This document shows, one piece after another, positions 17,754-28,100 of a DNA stretch of 64,000 bases. A program made the translations under genes and the position numbers. The DNA is taken from assembly GCA_041674865.1 (NCBI GenBank), contig JBAYUX010000002.1:1-64000 (forward strand), written 5' to 3'. The stretch's first letter is position 1; each line of letters starts with the position of its first letter. Under the pieces are notes generated by a model. The model had not been told where the DNA came from. It was given only the letters and a program-made list of their open reading frames with translations, and searched no databases. This DNA is from CALREA01 sp041674865 (GTDB lineage: Bacteria; Patescibacteriota; Gracilibacteria; UBA1369; UBA12463).

Positions 17754-17825
17754 GAGAAGAGAGATGTGCTGCAGTGCATTACACAGCAGCTGATACTAAA
17801 GGATGGACAAATACGTCTGAGTTAA
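17754..17825 (+). pseudogene. 3' remnant of a second serine recombinase
   Basis: The stretch encodes EKRDVLQCITQQLILKDGQI followed by RLS and TAA. These 20 residues are identical to those encoded at 16925-16984 near the end of the intact recombinase, yet 9 of 20 codons differ, all synonymously. This is therefore the tail of a diverged but once functional homologue, not a recent duplication. Nothing upstream of 17754 resembles the recombinase. Its stop codon overlaps that of the next convergent gene. Confidence 0.85.
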
Positions 17826-18388
17826 AAAACCTCACCATTTTCACCAAAAGCATTCTTGAGTGCCACAATCTGTCCTTCGTGATTTACAGTGCTCGTACCA
17901 GGCAAGAAGCTAGGTGGCAAGATAACCAGATACACTCCTTTAAACTTCACTTCTTGAGCCAGCTGAGGAAGTTCTGTCTTAGCATAATTCGCGTCAAATG
18001 GCTGTATTCCAGCCGTATAATCATTGTAAATAATTAATATCTCTTCACCGGATGTTTTTTGACCTTTTTTCTCAAGCACTGCCTTTATTGGATCTAAAAT
18101 ATGACCGCCAATAGTTCTACCAAACACATACGGTAAATTCTTTTTTCTTCTTTCTTTCGATATCTCTGCAAATACATGATGGAATTCTCCGTCGGAAATC
18201 GTAAGCTGAAGCCTAAGCTCTTCATGTTTTCCGGAATCAGATCGGGCAAAAATATCTACATATACATCATCACCAGATTCATCAGCGTTTGAACTACCCT
18301 GATAATCAAATTTATAAAATTCATTCAATCGCTGAATGAAAAACCCAGCAACTCGTAGCTCATCATCTTTTTGTTCGACTCTAGTCAT
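17822..18388 (-). CDS. Unknown island cargo protein
   Basis: A 188-residue soluble protein that I do not recognise. The first 90 residues contain a DDVYVDIFARSD stretch followed by ELRLQLTI, which could be the strands of a nuclease-like alpha/beta fold, but no catalytic triad can be made out. It is placed against the recombinase remnant exactly as the gene at 16999 is placed against the intact recombinase, so both look like cargo carried next to a recombinase 3' end. It is the last island gene before the tRNA-Gln. Confidence 0.6.
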   Translation of the reverse strand: MTRVEQKDDELRVAGFFIQRLNEFYKFDYQGSSNADESGDDVYVDIFARSDSGKHEELRLQLTISDGEFHHVFAEISKERRKKNLPYVFGRTIGGHILDPIKAVLEKKGQKTSGEEILIIYNDYTAGIQPFDANYAKTELPQLAQEVKFKGVYLVILPPSFLPGTSTVNHEGQIVALKNAFGENGEVF

Positions 18389-18487
18389 AGTTTAATATTG
18401 ATCAGGCAGCCCGAGAATATCATGATGGATAAAACGGAAAAAGAAAAATCAATATTGCAAATACTGCCCCTTCACCCTACCTTCACG

Positions 18488-18501
18488 GGTCTAGCACCCT
18501 T
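18488..18501. repeat. Candidate right-end copy of a 14-bp direct repeat
   Basis: ggtctagcaccctt here matches ggtctagtaccctt at 8602-8615 in 13 of 14 bases, in the same orientation. The pair brackets most of the island including the recombinase, so it might be the trace of attachment sites. The similarity does not extend beyond the 14 bases. Confidence 0.3.
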
Positions 18502-18538
18502 TTCAAAATGACCCACGACAGTAAGCCGTTTTCACAAG

Positions 18539-18579
18539 AAAAACCCCTTTTCGTGGGGCTGTCCCTGCACCATAGGGAC
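18539..18579 (-). terminator. Double-hairpin terminator after tRNA-Gln
   Basis: On the minus strand, 30 bases past the tRNA, GTCCCT/AGGGAC (18561-18579) is followed by CCCC/GGGG (18544-18558) and a run of T. The second hairpin with its T-run is a plausible intrinsic terminator for the tRNA transcript. Confidence 0.6.
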
Positions 18580-18609
18580 AAGGGAATGGGGTGCAAATAG
18601 TGAAGCTTC

Positions 18610-18684
18610 TGGCTGGGGATGAGGGATTCGAACCCCCGAATGGCGCCTTCAAAGGGCGCTGCCTTACCGCTTGGCGAATCCCCA
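18610..18684 (-). tRNA. tRNA-Gln (anticodon TTG)
   Basis: A complete cloverleaf of 75 bases on the minus strand with the 3' CCA encoded. The acceptor stem pairs GGGGAT with ATCCCC; the D arm is GCCAAGCGGTAAGGC; the anticodon stem GCGCC/GGCGC closes the loop CTTTGAA, giving anticodon TTG; the T arm contains GGTTCGAATC. The leading T opposite the A next to the discriminator G is the weak first pair usual in tRNA-Gln. It sits between the island and the surface-protein cluster, the kind of place where islands often insert. Confidence 0.95.
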
Positions 18685-18749
18685 GTGCGAAATGCGGGTG
18701 TATTGTACTTGATTTGGGGCGTGCGGAAAAGGCTTTGTGTAGCTTTGGC

Positions 18750-20789
18750 TTATTTCAGCAAGCTTTCCCAGTCGATGGCTCCAAGTGGACCGAAGTCTGG
18801 ATATGGAGTTGCGAATTTTTGAGGACCCTGGAATTTGACGTGGAATGTTCCGCTTTTTGGAATCGCCTTGTATTCCTTTATTGCTTGTACGTATGCATTA
18901 TTTGCTGTTTGGCAAACATATGAGTAGGTACTAAACCCATAGGTATTTTTTGATAATTTTCCATTTTGCCATCCGAAAGGTATACCGTCTTTGTAGCTAC
19001 ACGCCGAGGAACCTCCTACTGTCATTCCAATCCAACTTGAGCTCTGGTTTGGGACGTCAAAAATCACATTATAAAGAGTGATATTTTTTTCTTGCATCTT
19101 CTTGAGGACGTTTTTTGGAATCATGCCGCCACTATTTTTTACATCGAAGTCCATATTATTGGATGTTCCATTGTCACCCCATGTATACCAAGCTGCTACT
19201 GAGTCTGGCACGACTGCGAGTTTTGGTTTTTCGATGACTGCGCTTATTACGCCCTTTTGCTGCTGGATTGTATCAGTATTGTCTGCTGTATATTTCAATG
19301 TCCAATTAATATCAGATGACTGCCACTTTGCGTCCACAAGCCCTATTTTTACTGGAGGGAGTGCGACATAATTTGGCATAGAACTTTTAAAACTCAGTCC
19401 TGTGTTATTTGGATCAGGAGTGTTTTTGTCACCAGCTTTCAGCGTTACTCCGTTAACAACAACACTATCTGTTGGAAATGTATTATTTGCAAAAATAATA
19501 TCGTTACCCTTTACGGCAAGATTGTACGATTTTGTCGCAAAATACTTACTCTCAAGGATGATTTTTACATCTCCATCTTTGATTTTTGATGTAAATGGTC
19601 GTGCCACTTTGAGTTGCGCATACATATCACCCGAGTCCTCGTCTTGAACCTTGTTTGCAAAAGTTATCTCAATGCCTAGGTTATTATTGGCCGGAATAGG
19701 ATCATCCTTTACGATTACCGGAACTGGTTTTCCTTCTGTTGTTTTTACATCAAGTGTAAATGGCTGTACCGAGAATGAACTCAATTCTCCATCACCAGCG
19801 AAGACAACTGCCGCATACTTGCCGGATACCATCGTCTTCACGACGCTGGTTGGGATAGCTGCTAATGAACAAACGTATGATTTTGCATGTGTTCCATTCG
19901 CGAATTGATAAGCGGTTCCTGTCGCGTCCATAGTCTCTTTAACGCACTTCTGAACATCACCCATATTTGCATCTTTGAACTTTGCCTCGTCGTGCCACTC
20001 TACGCCATAAATGAGTGAGTTTTGCATTGCTGTATTAACCCTGCTCTCCGAGGCCGTTGGCGTGAGATTTGCTTTCACAATTGCCCATTTATAATTTCTT
20101 ACAATATTACCTGAGGCATCCTTTTCTGGACCAGGGGTGGTGTCTCCCTTATCGTTCCACTGAAGTAAAATTGTCTGAGAAAGTGGGCTATCTGTTACGG
20201 TAACTGTTCCTTTTGGAGAGACTATTTCTGGCTTATTTGGAGCAGTATTGGTAATTGTCTGGACCTTTGGCATGTTCTTGATAGTATCCAATACCGTGCC
20301 CCATTGTGGAGTGCCTGTTTTTGGAGCTTCTGCCACTTTTGTTGCATCGAGGAAGATATTTGTTACGGCTGACTTATAGTCACTAATTTCATCGTCTTTA
20401 TTGTATGCAATTATAGTAACTCTATACTGACCAGAGGCCTGAAAAAGCTTTTTTGCGTCTACTGGTGAGATGGCGATTGTGTGATCCCCTGCGCCCATAT
20501 CTGCTGCGTTGAGAGCGAAGATTTTTTGAAATTTTTTCGATTCGTCCGGACCGCTTATACTTGCAAAGAGATTTTTTGCGCCCTTATCGAGAGTATATGA
20601 AACGGTAAATGGATTGCCGTCCGCTACATGAAAGTTCCGTGATGAAAGAATATTTGTAATTTTAATATCTTTTGATGCGTCGAAGGCGTCAAATGATCCC
20701 TTCAAGAGATTTCCCTTGAGAGCAAAAACGGTGCCCGTTATCAGAACGAGTGCGAGTCCGATACCTATGGAGAGACGAGATAATTTCAT
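18750..20789 (-). CDS. Large single-pass surface protein, unknown
   Basis: A 679-residue protein with an N-terminal signal or membrane anchor (about residues 7-24) and a long external part. The external part seems to consist of several beta-sandwich segments resembling bacterial Ig or fibronectin III domains: one at about 40-145, one at 190-330 containing a few cysteines that could form disulphides, and further ones to the end. I cannot assign a specific family. It is the last gene of the surface cluster, 19 bases after the preceding gene, and so is probably part of the same transcript. Confidence 0.7.
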   Translation of the reverse strand: MKLSRLSIGIGLALVLITGTVFALKGNLLKGSFDAFDASKDIKITNILSSRNFHVADGNPFTVSYTLDKGAKNLFASISGPDESKKFQKIFALNAADMGAGDHTIAISPVDAKKLFQASGQYRVTIIAYNKDDEISDYKSAVTNIFLDATKVAEAPKTGTPQWGTVLDTIKNMPKVQTITNTAPNKPEIVSPKGTVTVTDSPLSQTILLQWNDKGDTTPGPEKDASGNIVRNYKWAIVKANLTPTASESRVNTAMQNSLIYGVEWHDEAKFKDANMGDVQKCVKETMDATGTAYQFANGTHAKSYVCSLAAIPTSVVKTMVSGKYAAVVFAGDGELSSFSVQPFTLDVKTTEGKPVPVIVKDDPIPANNNLGIEITFANKVQDEDSGDMYAQLKVARPFTSKIKDGDVKIILESKYFATKSYNLAVKGNDIIFANNTFPTDSVVVNGVTLKAGDKNTPDPNNTGLSFKSSMPNYVALPPVKIGLVDAKWQSSDINWTLKYTADNTDTIQQQKGVISAVIEKPKLAVVPDSVAAWYTWGDNGTSNNMDFDVKNSGGMIPKNVLKKMQEKNITLYNVIFDVPNQSSSWIGMTVGGSSACSYKDGIPFGWQNGKLSKNTYGFSTYSYVCQTANNAYVQAIKEYKAIPKSGTFHVKFQGPQKFATPYPDFGPLGAIDWESLLK

Positions 20790-20808
20790 ATAAAACGTAT
20801 TACGATTT

Positions 20809-22752
20809 TTATTTTTTGTTGTTTTTTTTCTTTCGAGTTGAGAAGTAACTTACTGCGGCACCTATGCTATAGATCCACATTTCCGGACCTGTCGATGCGC
20901 TCTTGTGAGGAGTATTTTTTCCTGCAACTGGATGCACTGGAACAATATTTCCAGTATCTTGATTTTGCATTGGCTGAAATTTTGATCCGTTTACGTTTCC
21001 TGTTTGACCTGAAGTTTGGCCTGCTACTTGATTACCAGATACGGCTCCGTCGCCAGTAACTGCCCCACCACTTGTCTGGTCATTAGCAACCGTTCCACCT
21101 GTGACGTTTCCGCTTCCTGAGAAGAACTGCTCACCACAGACGATTCCGTTTGCAGCATTAGCGATATCCTGGACTGTCTTTGGATCCATGTATGCATCTT
21201 TTCCAGCAGAGAGAATGCTTTTGTAGAGAGTACACGCACTGATGAACTCGTCTTTATTCTTCAGTAAGTTAAAGTTCGGAAGGCTCTGGCAGCTTCCCGG
21301 AACATCTGCTGTTACTGGATACTGTCCCGCTGGACAGATTTTGGCAGCGTTTGTGTTTGTGTTTGTCTGTGCTCCTGCGGGCTTACATGTTGGACCATTT
21401 AATGTCTGCAAAATATCTGCCATTGTTGTTGCATTTATTTTGAGGGCTGTAGCGTCGTTATACATGTTCTGTAAGTGGGTACATGTCGACTTCGCAGCAT
21501 CTACGGAAAGTCCTGTGACTGACGGAACTACTGATGAGCAATCTGCTCCGAATTTTCCTGTTGGACAAATCGACTGCACCTGAGCCTGTCCATTTTTACA
21601 CTGACTTGCCACACCCGCATTGAGGGTTTTCTTGGTTACGTCATTGAGTTTGTAGCCCACTGGATCTGCAAGAATCGTAGAATACAGTCCACAGATAAGA
21701 TCGCTCTGGCCAGCTCCACCGACGTATGATGGAATATTTTTACATCCACTCTTTGTTGGATCACTGTCAGGAACATAGTATTGATTGTCACCGCAGAGAC
21801 CAGTTGTACCTACATTGAAGATATTCGCGAATATGTTTTTATCAATTGGCTGAATAAAGCTCTGGTTCGGATCGATAACTTGGTTTGGATTAATAAGAAG
21901 AGGCTTTGTACCGCAGGTGAAATTTTTTCCATCGGCCTGCGCACTTCTCAATCCGCCTGATGTGGCGATAACCCACCACATGTACTCCTGACCAGGCTTT
22001 GGCTGGAAGTCATAGACGGTGGCTGTAAGATTCGGCTTTGGTGAAAATGGAAGAGCGTCTATCTTTCCCTTATTACTTAGATCGTATACATAAAGCTCGT
22101 ATGTTACTGGAGAGACGTTTTTTACTGGCATCCATCTAAGAGTGGTTTTCGTATTGTCAGATGAACATACGGCCGTAAGCGCGGTTGGCATATCTGGAGT
22201 CACTGTGCCGGTCACTTCTGGTGTAGCGCCTGGAATCTGATTACCTATTGTATTCAGATTTGAGGCGTTCTTGATTGCGTCAAGCTGAGACTGACTTAAT
22301 GTATTTACACTAGGCGTAAGAAGTGGATTTGCAAAACTTGTATCGATTGTTGAACCTGCCCCTGGTGCCGGAATGGCGTTATTGCCGATGAATGGATTTG
22401 CCTTATTGTTAATTGGCTGAACTATATCTGAAATCTGAGTTCTCGTTATTTGCTGATCTGCAGTTGGACTTATGAGATCTGTCGGATTTACACCTGCACT
22501 TCCCTTGAAGAGAACTGTATTTGATGAATAAACGATGTATCCAGAAATTCCGAGGAAGAGCACGGTGAAGATGAGAATTTTTCCAACGGTTGATTTGAAA
22601 AAGTTCACAAATTTTCCAAACCATGAGAGCTCCTCTTCGGCGTTGTCGCTTTCGAGATTCATGAGTGGAACTGATTTGTTTTGCGCTGGTGTTGTTGATG
22701 GTTTCACATCTTCAACAAGCTGCACTGTCTGGATATTTTGTTCGTCTGCCAT
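20809..22752 (-). CDS. Cysteine-rich surface protein with C-terminal anchor-like tail
   Basis: A 647-residue protein: a polar N-terminal ~50 residues, one membrane span (about 57-76), a linker, a fibronectin III-like stretch (about 185-285), then several segments with paired cysteines in repeats of the type CPxGxY...C, likely disulphide-linked modules. The C-terminus has a Thr/Gly/Gln-rich stretch followed by STGPE, about 16 hydrophobic residues and the basic end RKKKNNKK. That tail has the order of a cell-wall sorting or membrane-anchor signal. With an anchor at each end it could span or tether layers of the envelope. It lies upstream of the 679-residue protein in the same cluster. Confidence 0.7.
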   Translation of the reverse strand: MADEQNIQTVQLVEDVKPSTTPAQNKSVPLMNLESDNAEEELSWFGKFVNFFKSTVGKILIFTVLFLGISGYIVYSSNTVLFKGSAGVNPTDLISPTADQQITRTQISDIVQPINNKANPFIGNNAIPAPGAGSTIDTSFANPLLTPSVNTLSQSQLDAIKNASNLNTIGNQIPGATPEVTGTVTPDMPTALTAVCSSDNTKTTLRWMPVKNVSPVTYELYVYDLSNKGKIDALPFSPKPNLTATVYDFQPKPGQEYMWWVIATSGGLRSAQADGKNFTCGTKPLLINPNQVIDPNQSFIQPIDKNIFANIFNVGTTGLCGDNQYYVPDSDPTKSGCKNIPSYVGGAGQSDLICGLYSTILADPVGYKLNDVTKKTLNAGVASQCKNGQAQVQSICPTGKFGADCSSVVPSVTGLSVDAAKSTCTHLQNMYNDATALKINATTMADILQTLNGPTCKPAGAQTNTNTNAAKICPAGQYPVTADVPGSCQSLPNFNLLKNKDEFISACTLYKSILSAGKDAYMDPKTVQDIANAANGIVCGEQFFSGSGNVTGGTVANDQTSGGAVTGDGAVSGNQVAGQTSGQTGNVNGSKFQPMQNQDTGNIVPVHPVAGKNTPHKSASTGPEMWIYSIGAAVSYFSTRKKKNNKK

Positions 22753-22868
22753 ATATCAGTTTTTTATATTGGTTTTTGGACTATCAAAGTATTATACCAC
22801 AGATTTCAGCTTTCTGGTATTCTAAATTATTGACCTATCCTGCATTTGTTTCGTTCTTGGCTGAGAGC

Positions 22869-22967
22869 CTATTGTATGAAGATTGGGGCGAGCATCCCGA
22901 AAATCAAAGCTAAAAGAGCAATCATACTGAAGATTTTTACGAAAAATTTCTGTCCTTGGCTCAACAT
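22869..22967 (-). CDS. 32-residue membrane microprotein
   Basis: A short ORF between two surface genes, starting MLSQGQKFFVKIF and continuing as one uninterrupted hydrophobic helix to the end, closed by TAG. The leader ccccacactcc before the ATG resembles that of the 722-residue PKD gene upstream in the same cluster (cccctcacttt), which supports real translation. It lies 31 bases past the PKD gene's stop. Function unknown; a small subunit or assembly factor of the surface complex is possible. Confidence 0.45.
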   Translation of the reverse strand: MLSQGQKFFVKIFSMIALLALIFGMLAPIFIQ

Positions 22968-22998
22968 GGAGTGTGGGGGTTAGGGTTTTGGATGATAT

Positions 22999-25167
22999 TT
23001 ACTTGATAATGATCGCGTCCGTAAAGCTGTCAACGACGCCCTGGGTATCGGTCACTTCGAGAGAGATATTGTAGGTTCCTGGATCTTTGAAGGTGTTGCT
23101 GACCTGTGGTCCACTTCCATCGTTGAAGAGTCCGTTACCGTCGATATCCCAGTTGTACTTCGCAATCGTACCAGTAGAACAGTTTGCATTGAAGACGATT
23201 TCCGCAGGAGCGTTTGCCTCTGTTTTATTTGTTGTGAAACAGGCCTTCACCGGAATGTTCTGAACGGTTACGGTGAGAGAATTTACCGCCTTCTTTCCGT
23301 CACTTCCAATGGCTGTTACTTTTGCAGTGTAGATACCAACCTTATTGTACTTATAACTGATTTTAGCGGCATCCTGACGCTTTGGTGATCCATCGCCGAA
23401 GTCCCATTCGTAACTAATGATTTGTCCGTCGAGATAGGTTGATGCTGATGCATCGAACTTTACCGTGAGAGGAACAACACCGGAAACTGGAGTTGCGTTA
23501 ATCTTCGCCTGAATACCAGGAGGAGTTGCTTCTACGGTTACCTGTGCGGTTCTTTCATTGTTGTCAGCATCTGTAATTTTGAGTGCGACGGTATATGTTC
23601 CCTTTTGTTCGAAAGTATATGATGCCTGTGGACCAAATTTGTCTGGAGCGTTGTCTCCGTTAAAGTCCCATGCGTATTCCACGATATTATTGTCTGGGTC
23701 GAGGCTCTTTGTACCGTCGAAATCGACGGTGAGTGGAGCGGCGCCGGTAATCTTTCCGCCTACTGCTGCCGGAGTTGATGAAATTAATGATGTTGGAGTC
23801 TTGGAAGGTTCGACGACCGAGACCTTTTTGGTCGAGGTTGCTGAGGCGCCGGCTTCGTCCGTTACAACAAGTGATGCCTCATACTGACCAGCTTTTGCAT
23901 ATGAGTGACTTACGCTTCGTCCACTTTGAACCGGAGTATTGTCTCCGAAGTTCCACATGTACTTCGTAATTTTTCCATTTGGACTACCTGATCGCTTTGC
24001 GTCGAAGAGGTATGACTTTCCAATCGTTAACTTTCCAGAGTCTTCTGTTTGCAAGTCGATAACTCCTTTTACAGCAAATGAGTCTGATACATCGATAATT
24101 CGTTTTACGACGTTTGTATCTTCGCTGTTATCGGTGAGCTGAAGTGCTACTTCATACTTACCGCTTGTCGTATATGTGTGTGCTGCTGTTTTTAAGCCTT
24201 TTGTAAATTCCCCTTTTCCTTCGAGATCCCAAGCATATCCCGTGATCTGTCCGTCCGGATCAGTTGAATCAGAAGCGTCAAAGTTCACGGTAAGAGGAGC
24301 GGCACCCTTTTCTGGTGATGCTGAAAAAATAACCGTTGGTTTGATATTTTTAATTGAGACCGTTGTCTTGAGCTCACTCGTTCCCTTCATAATAATCTGC
24401 TTTTCTGCCCTATCCTGAAGCGTTACAGCGAGCGTTGCCTCAAAGACACCAGCGTTTCTTCCCTTGTCGGTGTACTCATGAGATACAACTGGACCTGTGC
24501 CAGTAGTATTATCCCCGAAGTCCCAAAGATATGAGACGATCGTGTACTGCTGAACGTTAATTTTTGAGGCGAATCCTGTTGCATCAAATGTGATAATCAC
24601 TGGCGCTGAAAGTCCGAGAGTACTTTTTGGCTCAGTCACGATAGATGGAGCTGCGCCTACGTTTGAAAATGTTTCGGCTCGTCCTGCTAAAAACATAAAA
24701 CTTGCGAGCCATCCACCGAGCACAAAAATAAGTGCGATGCCTGACACCCAAGTTTTAATACTTTTTGATTTGCGAGTAATATCTTCTTTCGGCGTTCGGA
24801 CCATCTGAATTAGTGCGACCAAGAAGTAGATCAACACCAAGAAGGCGACGAATCCAAAAAGGGCATATACAAAAAGAGAGAATTTTCCGATAGCATCTCG
24901 AGGTGGCATGCTCATTAAACTGGCGAGACTGCTTCCCTGTCCACCAACTCCAACCATTGAGAATCCAATCCCAACGAGAAGTGCCCAAACTGCAACAACT
25001 CCACCGACAATAAGCATCGTCATCTTCTTCAACTTTGCCATTTTTGATTCTGGCTGAGCTGATGTAGTGGTTGTGACCTGTGTTGACGCCTGTGTTTGCC
25101 CAGGAGCTACAACCTGTTCTGTTGTTGCCTGAACTTCCTGATTATCTTGTGGATTTACGTCTGCCAT
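22999..25167 (-). CDS. PKD-repeat surface protein with three N-terminal membrane spans
   Basis: A 722-residue protein. After a 40-residue Gln/Thr/Val-rich cytoplasmic start come three membrane spans (about 50-72, 92-116 and 138-158). The rest is about six PKD domains in tandem, recognisable from repeated WDFGDG, WDFNGD or WNFGDN cores followed by YxxxGxYxxxLxVTD. PKD domains are beta-sandwiches used for adhesion or polysaccharide and protein contact outside the cell. It starts 12 bases after the stop of the 1595-residue PKD gene, so both are surely co-transcribed. The many-spanning anchor is unlike that of an ordinary secreted adhesin. Confidence 0.9.
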   Translation of the reverse strand: MADVNPQDNQEVQATTEQVVAPGQTQASTQVTTTTSAQPESKMAKLKKMTMLIVGGVVAVWALLVGIGFSMVGVGGQGSSLASLMSMPPRDAIGKFSLFVYALFGFVAFLVLIYFLVALIQMVRTPKEDITRKSKSIKTWVSGIALIFVLGGWLASFMFLAGRAETFSNVGAAPSIVTEPKSTLGLSAPVIITFDATGFASKINVQQYTIVSYLWDFGDNTTGTGPVVSHEYTDKGRNAGVFEATLAVTLQDRAEKQIIMKGTSELKTTVSIKNIKPTVIFSASPEKGAAPLTVNFDASDSTDPDGQITGYAWDLEGKGEFTKGLKTAAHTYTTSGKYEVALQLTDNSEDTNVVKRIIDVSDSFAVKGVIDLQTEDSGKLTIGKSYLFDAKRSGSPNGKITKYMWNFGDNTPVQSGRSVSHSYAKAGQYEASLVVTDEAGASATSTKKVSVVEPSKTPTSLISSTPAAVGGKITGAAPLTVDFDGTKSLDPDNNIVEYAWDFNGDNAPDKFGPQASYTFEQKGTYTVALKITDADNNERTAQVTVEATPPGIQAKINATPVSGVVPLTVKFDASASTYLDGQIISYEWDFGDGSPKRQDAAKISYKYNKVGIYTAKVTAIGSDGKKAVNSLTVTVQNIPVKACFTTNKTEANAPAEIVFNANCSTGTIAKYNWDIDGNGLFNDGSGPQVSNTFKDPGTYNISLEVTDTQGVVDSFTDAIIIK

Positions 25168-25179
25168 AAAGTGAGGGGG

Positions 25180-28100
25180 TTAGGCTTGAGTCTTTCGTTT
25201 CTTGTTTCTGTACGTGAGTATACCAAATCCGAACATGCTCGCAAGGCTACCATACAATTCGTATGCGCCCGGAATGACGAAAATATTATTTGCACCAGAT
25301 GCGAGTGGAGCGTCGAAGATAATTTCTCGAATCGCTGAACTCGACTGACCTGCCGCGTTATAAACGGTTAATTTGATTGCGTCTTTTCCCCATGCTTTCT
25401 GGAAATCTGTTGTCCACTGGCCAGCATTCCCTACCATATAATTTTCATCATTATCTTTTATTCCATCGTTGTTGCTGTCGAAATAGATATTTTTATCGAT
25501 GACGTATTTTGTGATTGGACCCTCTGATGGAGAGAAATCTATGGTTACATTTCCGCCTGTTCCCGTGAGGTGAATTTTTCCATCAACTGGATCTGCAGCT
25601 GGAATGGTATTCATTTTTGCGTTGAGGGGAACGAGCTGAGAGCCCTGTGCCTGCTGACCAGAAGGAAGTGAAAATGATGGAGCGCCTCCATTTGATGTTG
25701 CCCCAATAGGCTTTACGGTAATAGGAGTTGTTACGGTTGCTATACCGCCTCCTGAATCCTGAACCGTAAGTTTCACATAATACGTTCCTGCTGCCTGGTA
25801 ATTTGCCAAAGCGTCTTTTTGCTGAGAGTCCACGTCGTTACTCTTGATTCCATCGTTATTTGTGTCTGCAGTTGGATACAAAGAAAGCGTATCAAAATCC
25901 CAGTTCGTTGATGCAAGTGTTAGACTCTTATCAACCGTTGATGCATTTTGAAATGCGACCTGTAATGTTCCTGGTTTTTGCTGATAGTAAAATGCGGCTT
26001 TTGGGGCAGCATACTGAGATGTCACATACACTGTGAGTGAGTCAGACGTTGCTTCTGCATAACTATCGTCGATCACCTTGAGGCGAACCTTGATGCCGTC
26101 AGGAGATGCGGTTGTATATGTTTTTGATACTGAGCTTTTCGTGGTTGACTGATCGTTTTGAAAGCCATCACCGTCGAGATCCCATACGTATGATGCGATT
26201 TTTCCATCACTATCTGTTGATGCAGAAGTGAACGTAATTGTCTCTCCAGCCTGTACTGACGTTTTACTTACCGTGAATGAGGCTTTTGGTGGTTTATTTG
26301 GACCGTTTACAACCTTGAGCGTTGGCAAGTTTTCCTCACCAAGCAACTCGCCCGCTGTCACTGTTTGATTCTCATTATCACGAAGTTCGACCTGGAAAAC
26401 ATACGTCACTTCCTGCCCTTCATCGCCCTTTGTTCCGAGCGTAATTGTTGTCTCGGGAACGGTTGTGAGCTGAGCACCCATTTCGTTTGTATTGTCCTTT
26501 GAATCGTAATACCACCATCGGTATGTCGTGATCTGACCTTCTGGAGCCCTGGCATCAACTGCCTTGAGCTGAACCTTGAGTGGAGTTTTCATCTCGGCGG
26601 CCATCGGGATTACCGTGATCGTCTTGAGTGCTGGCTTCTGTGGAACGATATTTACCTGGAATGATGATTGTGATTTCTTGGTAGGATTTGTCTTGTCAGA
26701 GATCGTGAGCGTTACGGTATAGTAACCTGGATCTTTTGGACTTAAGTCTTTGTAGCTATAATTTACGACTGACTTTGTGCTCTTTTTTCCATCACCAAAG
26801 TCCCATGTGTATTCGAGATTTTTTACCGTACCGTCAGTGTTTTTTGCGCTCGTTGCATCAAATGTAAATACATCTTTTCGGCTCGCAATAACCTGCTGTG
26901 CCGTGTCAATCTCTTCACCATTGAGGAGAATGGCATTGGCCGCAACCGGGTTGCTACCACTGCCGATCGCTATTTTTTTGTTTAATTTTACGGTCGCACC
27001 TTGATCGTCCTGAACGGTAACCATGAGACTAAAGATGCCTGATTTTTTGTATACATGTTTTCCCTGAACTGTTTTGCCTCCTTGGAAAATTCCATCCTCT
27101 ACTTCGCCATCACCATAATCAAATGAGTACGATGTACCATGACCACTCGTGACACCGAATGTTACTGCCGCCTGACCGTTTGTATCAAGAACGGCACTTG
27201 TCTGAGTTCCTGCTACCCAGTCAGCATCAAGAAGTGATGCAACTTTGATGGTTTGATCAGCCTTACTTGTCTTTCCTTTCTCTTTTGAATCCTCAACTTT
27301 TAACTGAACTTTGTGATCGCCAGTCGTTAAGAAGAGAACTTTTACAACCTTGTCGTTTTCCATTCCCTGTGTGTAGGTAAAGTCTTTCCCGATCTCTCCT
27401 CCAATACTCCATGTGTACATGATGTTTGGATTTGGACCGTCCGGATCGTAGCTCTCAGATCCGTCGAGAACTACCTCGGCAGGCTTCGATGTTTTCGGTA
27501 CCTTTGCTGAGAATTTTGCGACTGGTGGGTTCGATTCAATATCGATATCAACCTTGTCTGAGGCTTCACTGTTACTTTCATTTTTGACCTTGAGCATGAC
27601 CGTGTAATGACCTGGCTGATCTGGCGCTGCAGAAAAATTTGGATTCTTACTCAAGAATAGCGTGTTGTCCGGAGTGCTTGTCCATTCGTAACCTGCTACC
27701 TTGCTTCCATCACTTGTGACGGCGCTATTAAAGGTAATAGGTGTGTTTACTTTGTTGGTGTATCCAGGAACGACATAGATAATAGCTGAAATGTCGGCTA
27801 CGGTTACGTTGAAGAGTTTTCGATCTACAACGCCATCTTTTCCTGTAACTTCGAGAACAACTTGGTAGGTTCCTCGTTGTGAATAGGTGTGATCAACCTG
27901 CATGATGCTTGGATTTTCTGCTGGTGAGTCGTCAACTGATGTGCCATCACCGAAAACCCATTTCATACGCTGAATTGTTTCCTGTGTTTTTTTACTTACA
28001 TCAACATTCTTGTCTGACTTGTCGATAATCTCACCCGAGACTGTTCCCGTGGCATTGAATTTCAATCCCTTTGATACATCGCTATATGCGAGCTGAACTC

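Noticed and set aside
16999..18388. PD-(D/E)XK nuclease call for the two unknown cargo genes
   Set aside because: Strand patterns are only suggestive and no full catalytic D-ExK set can be found in either protein.
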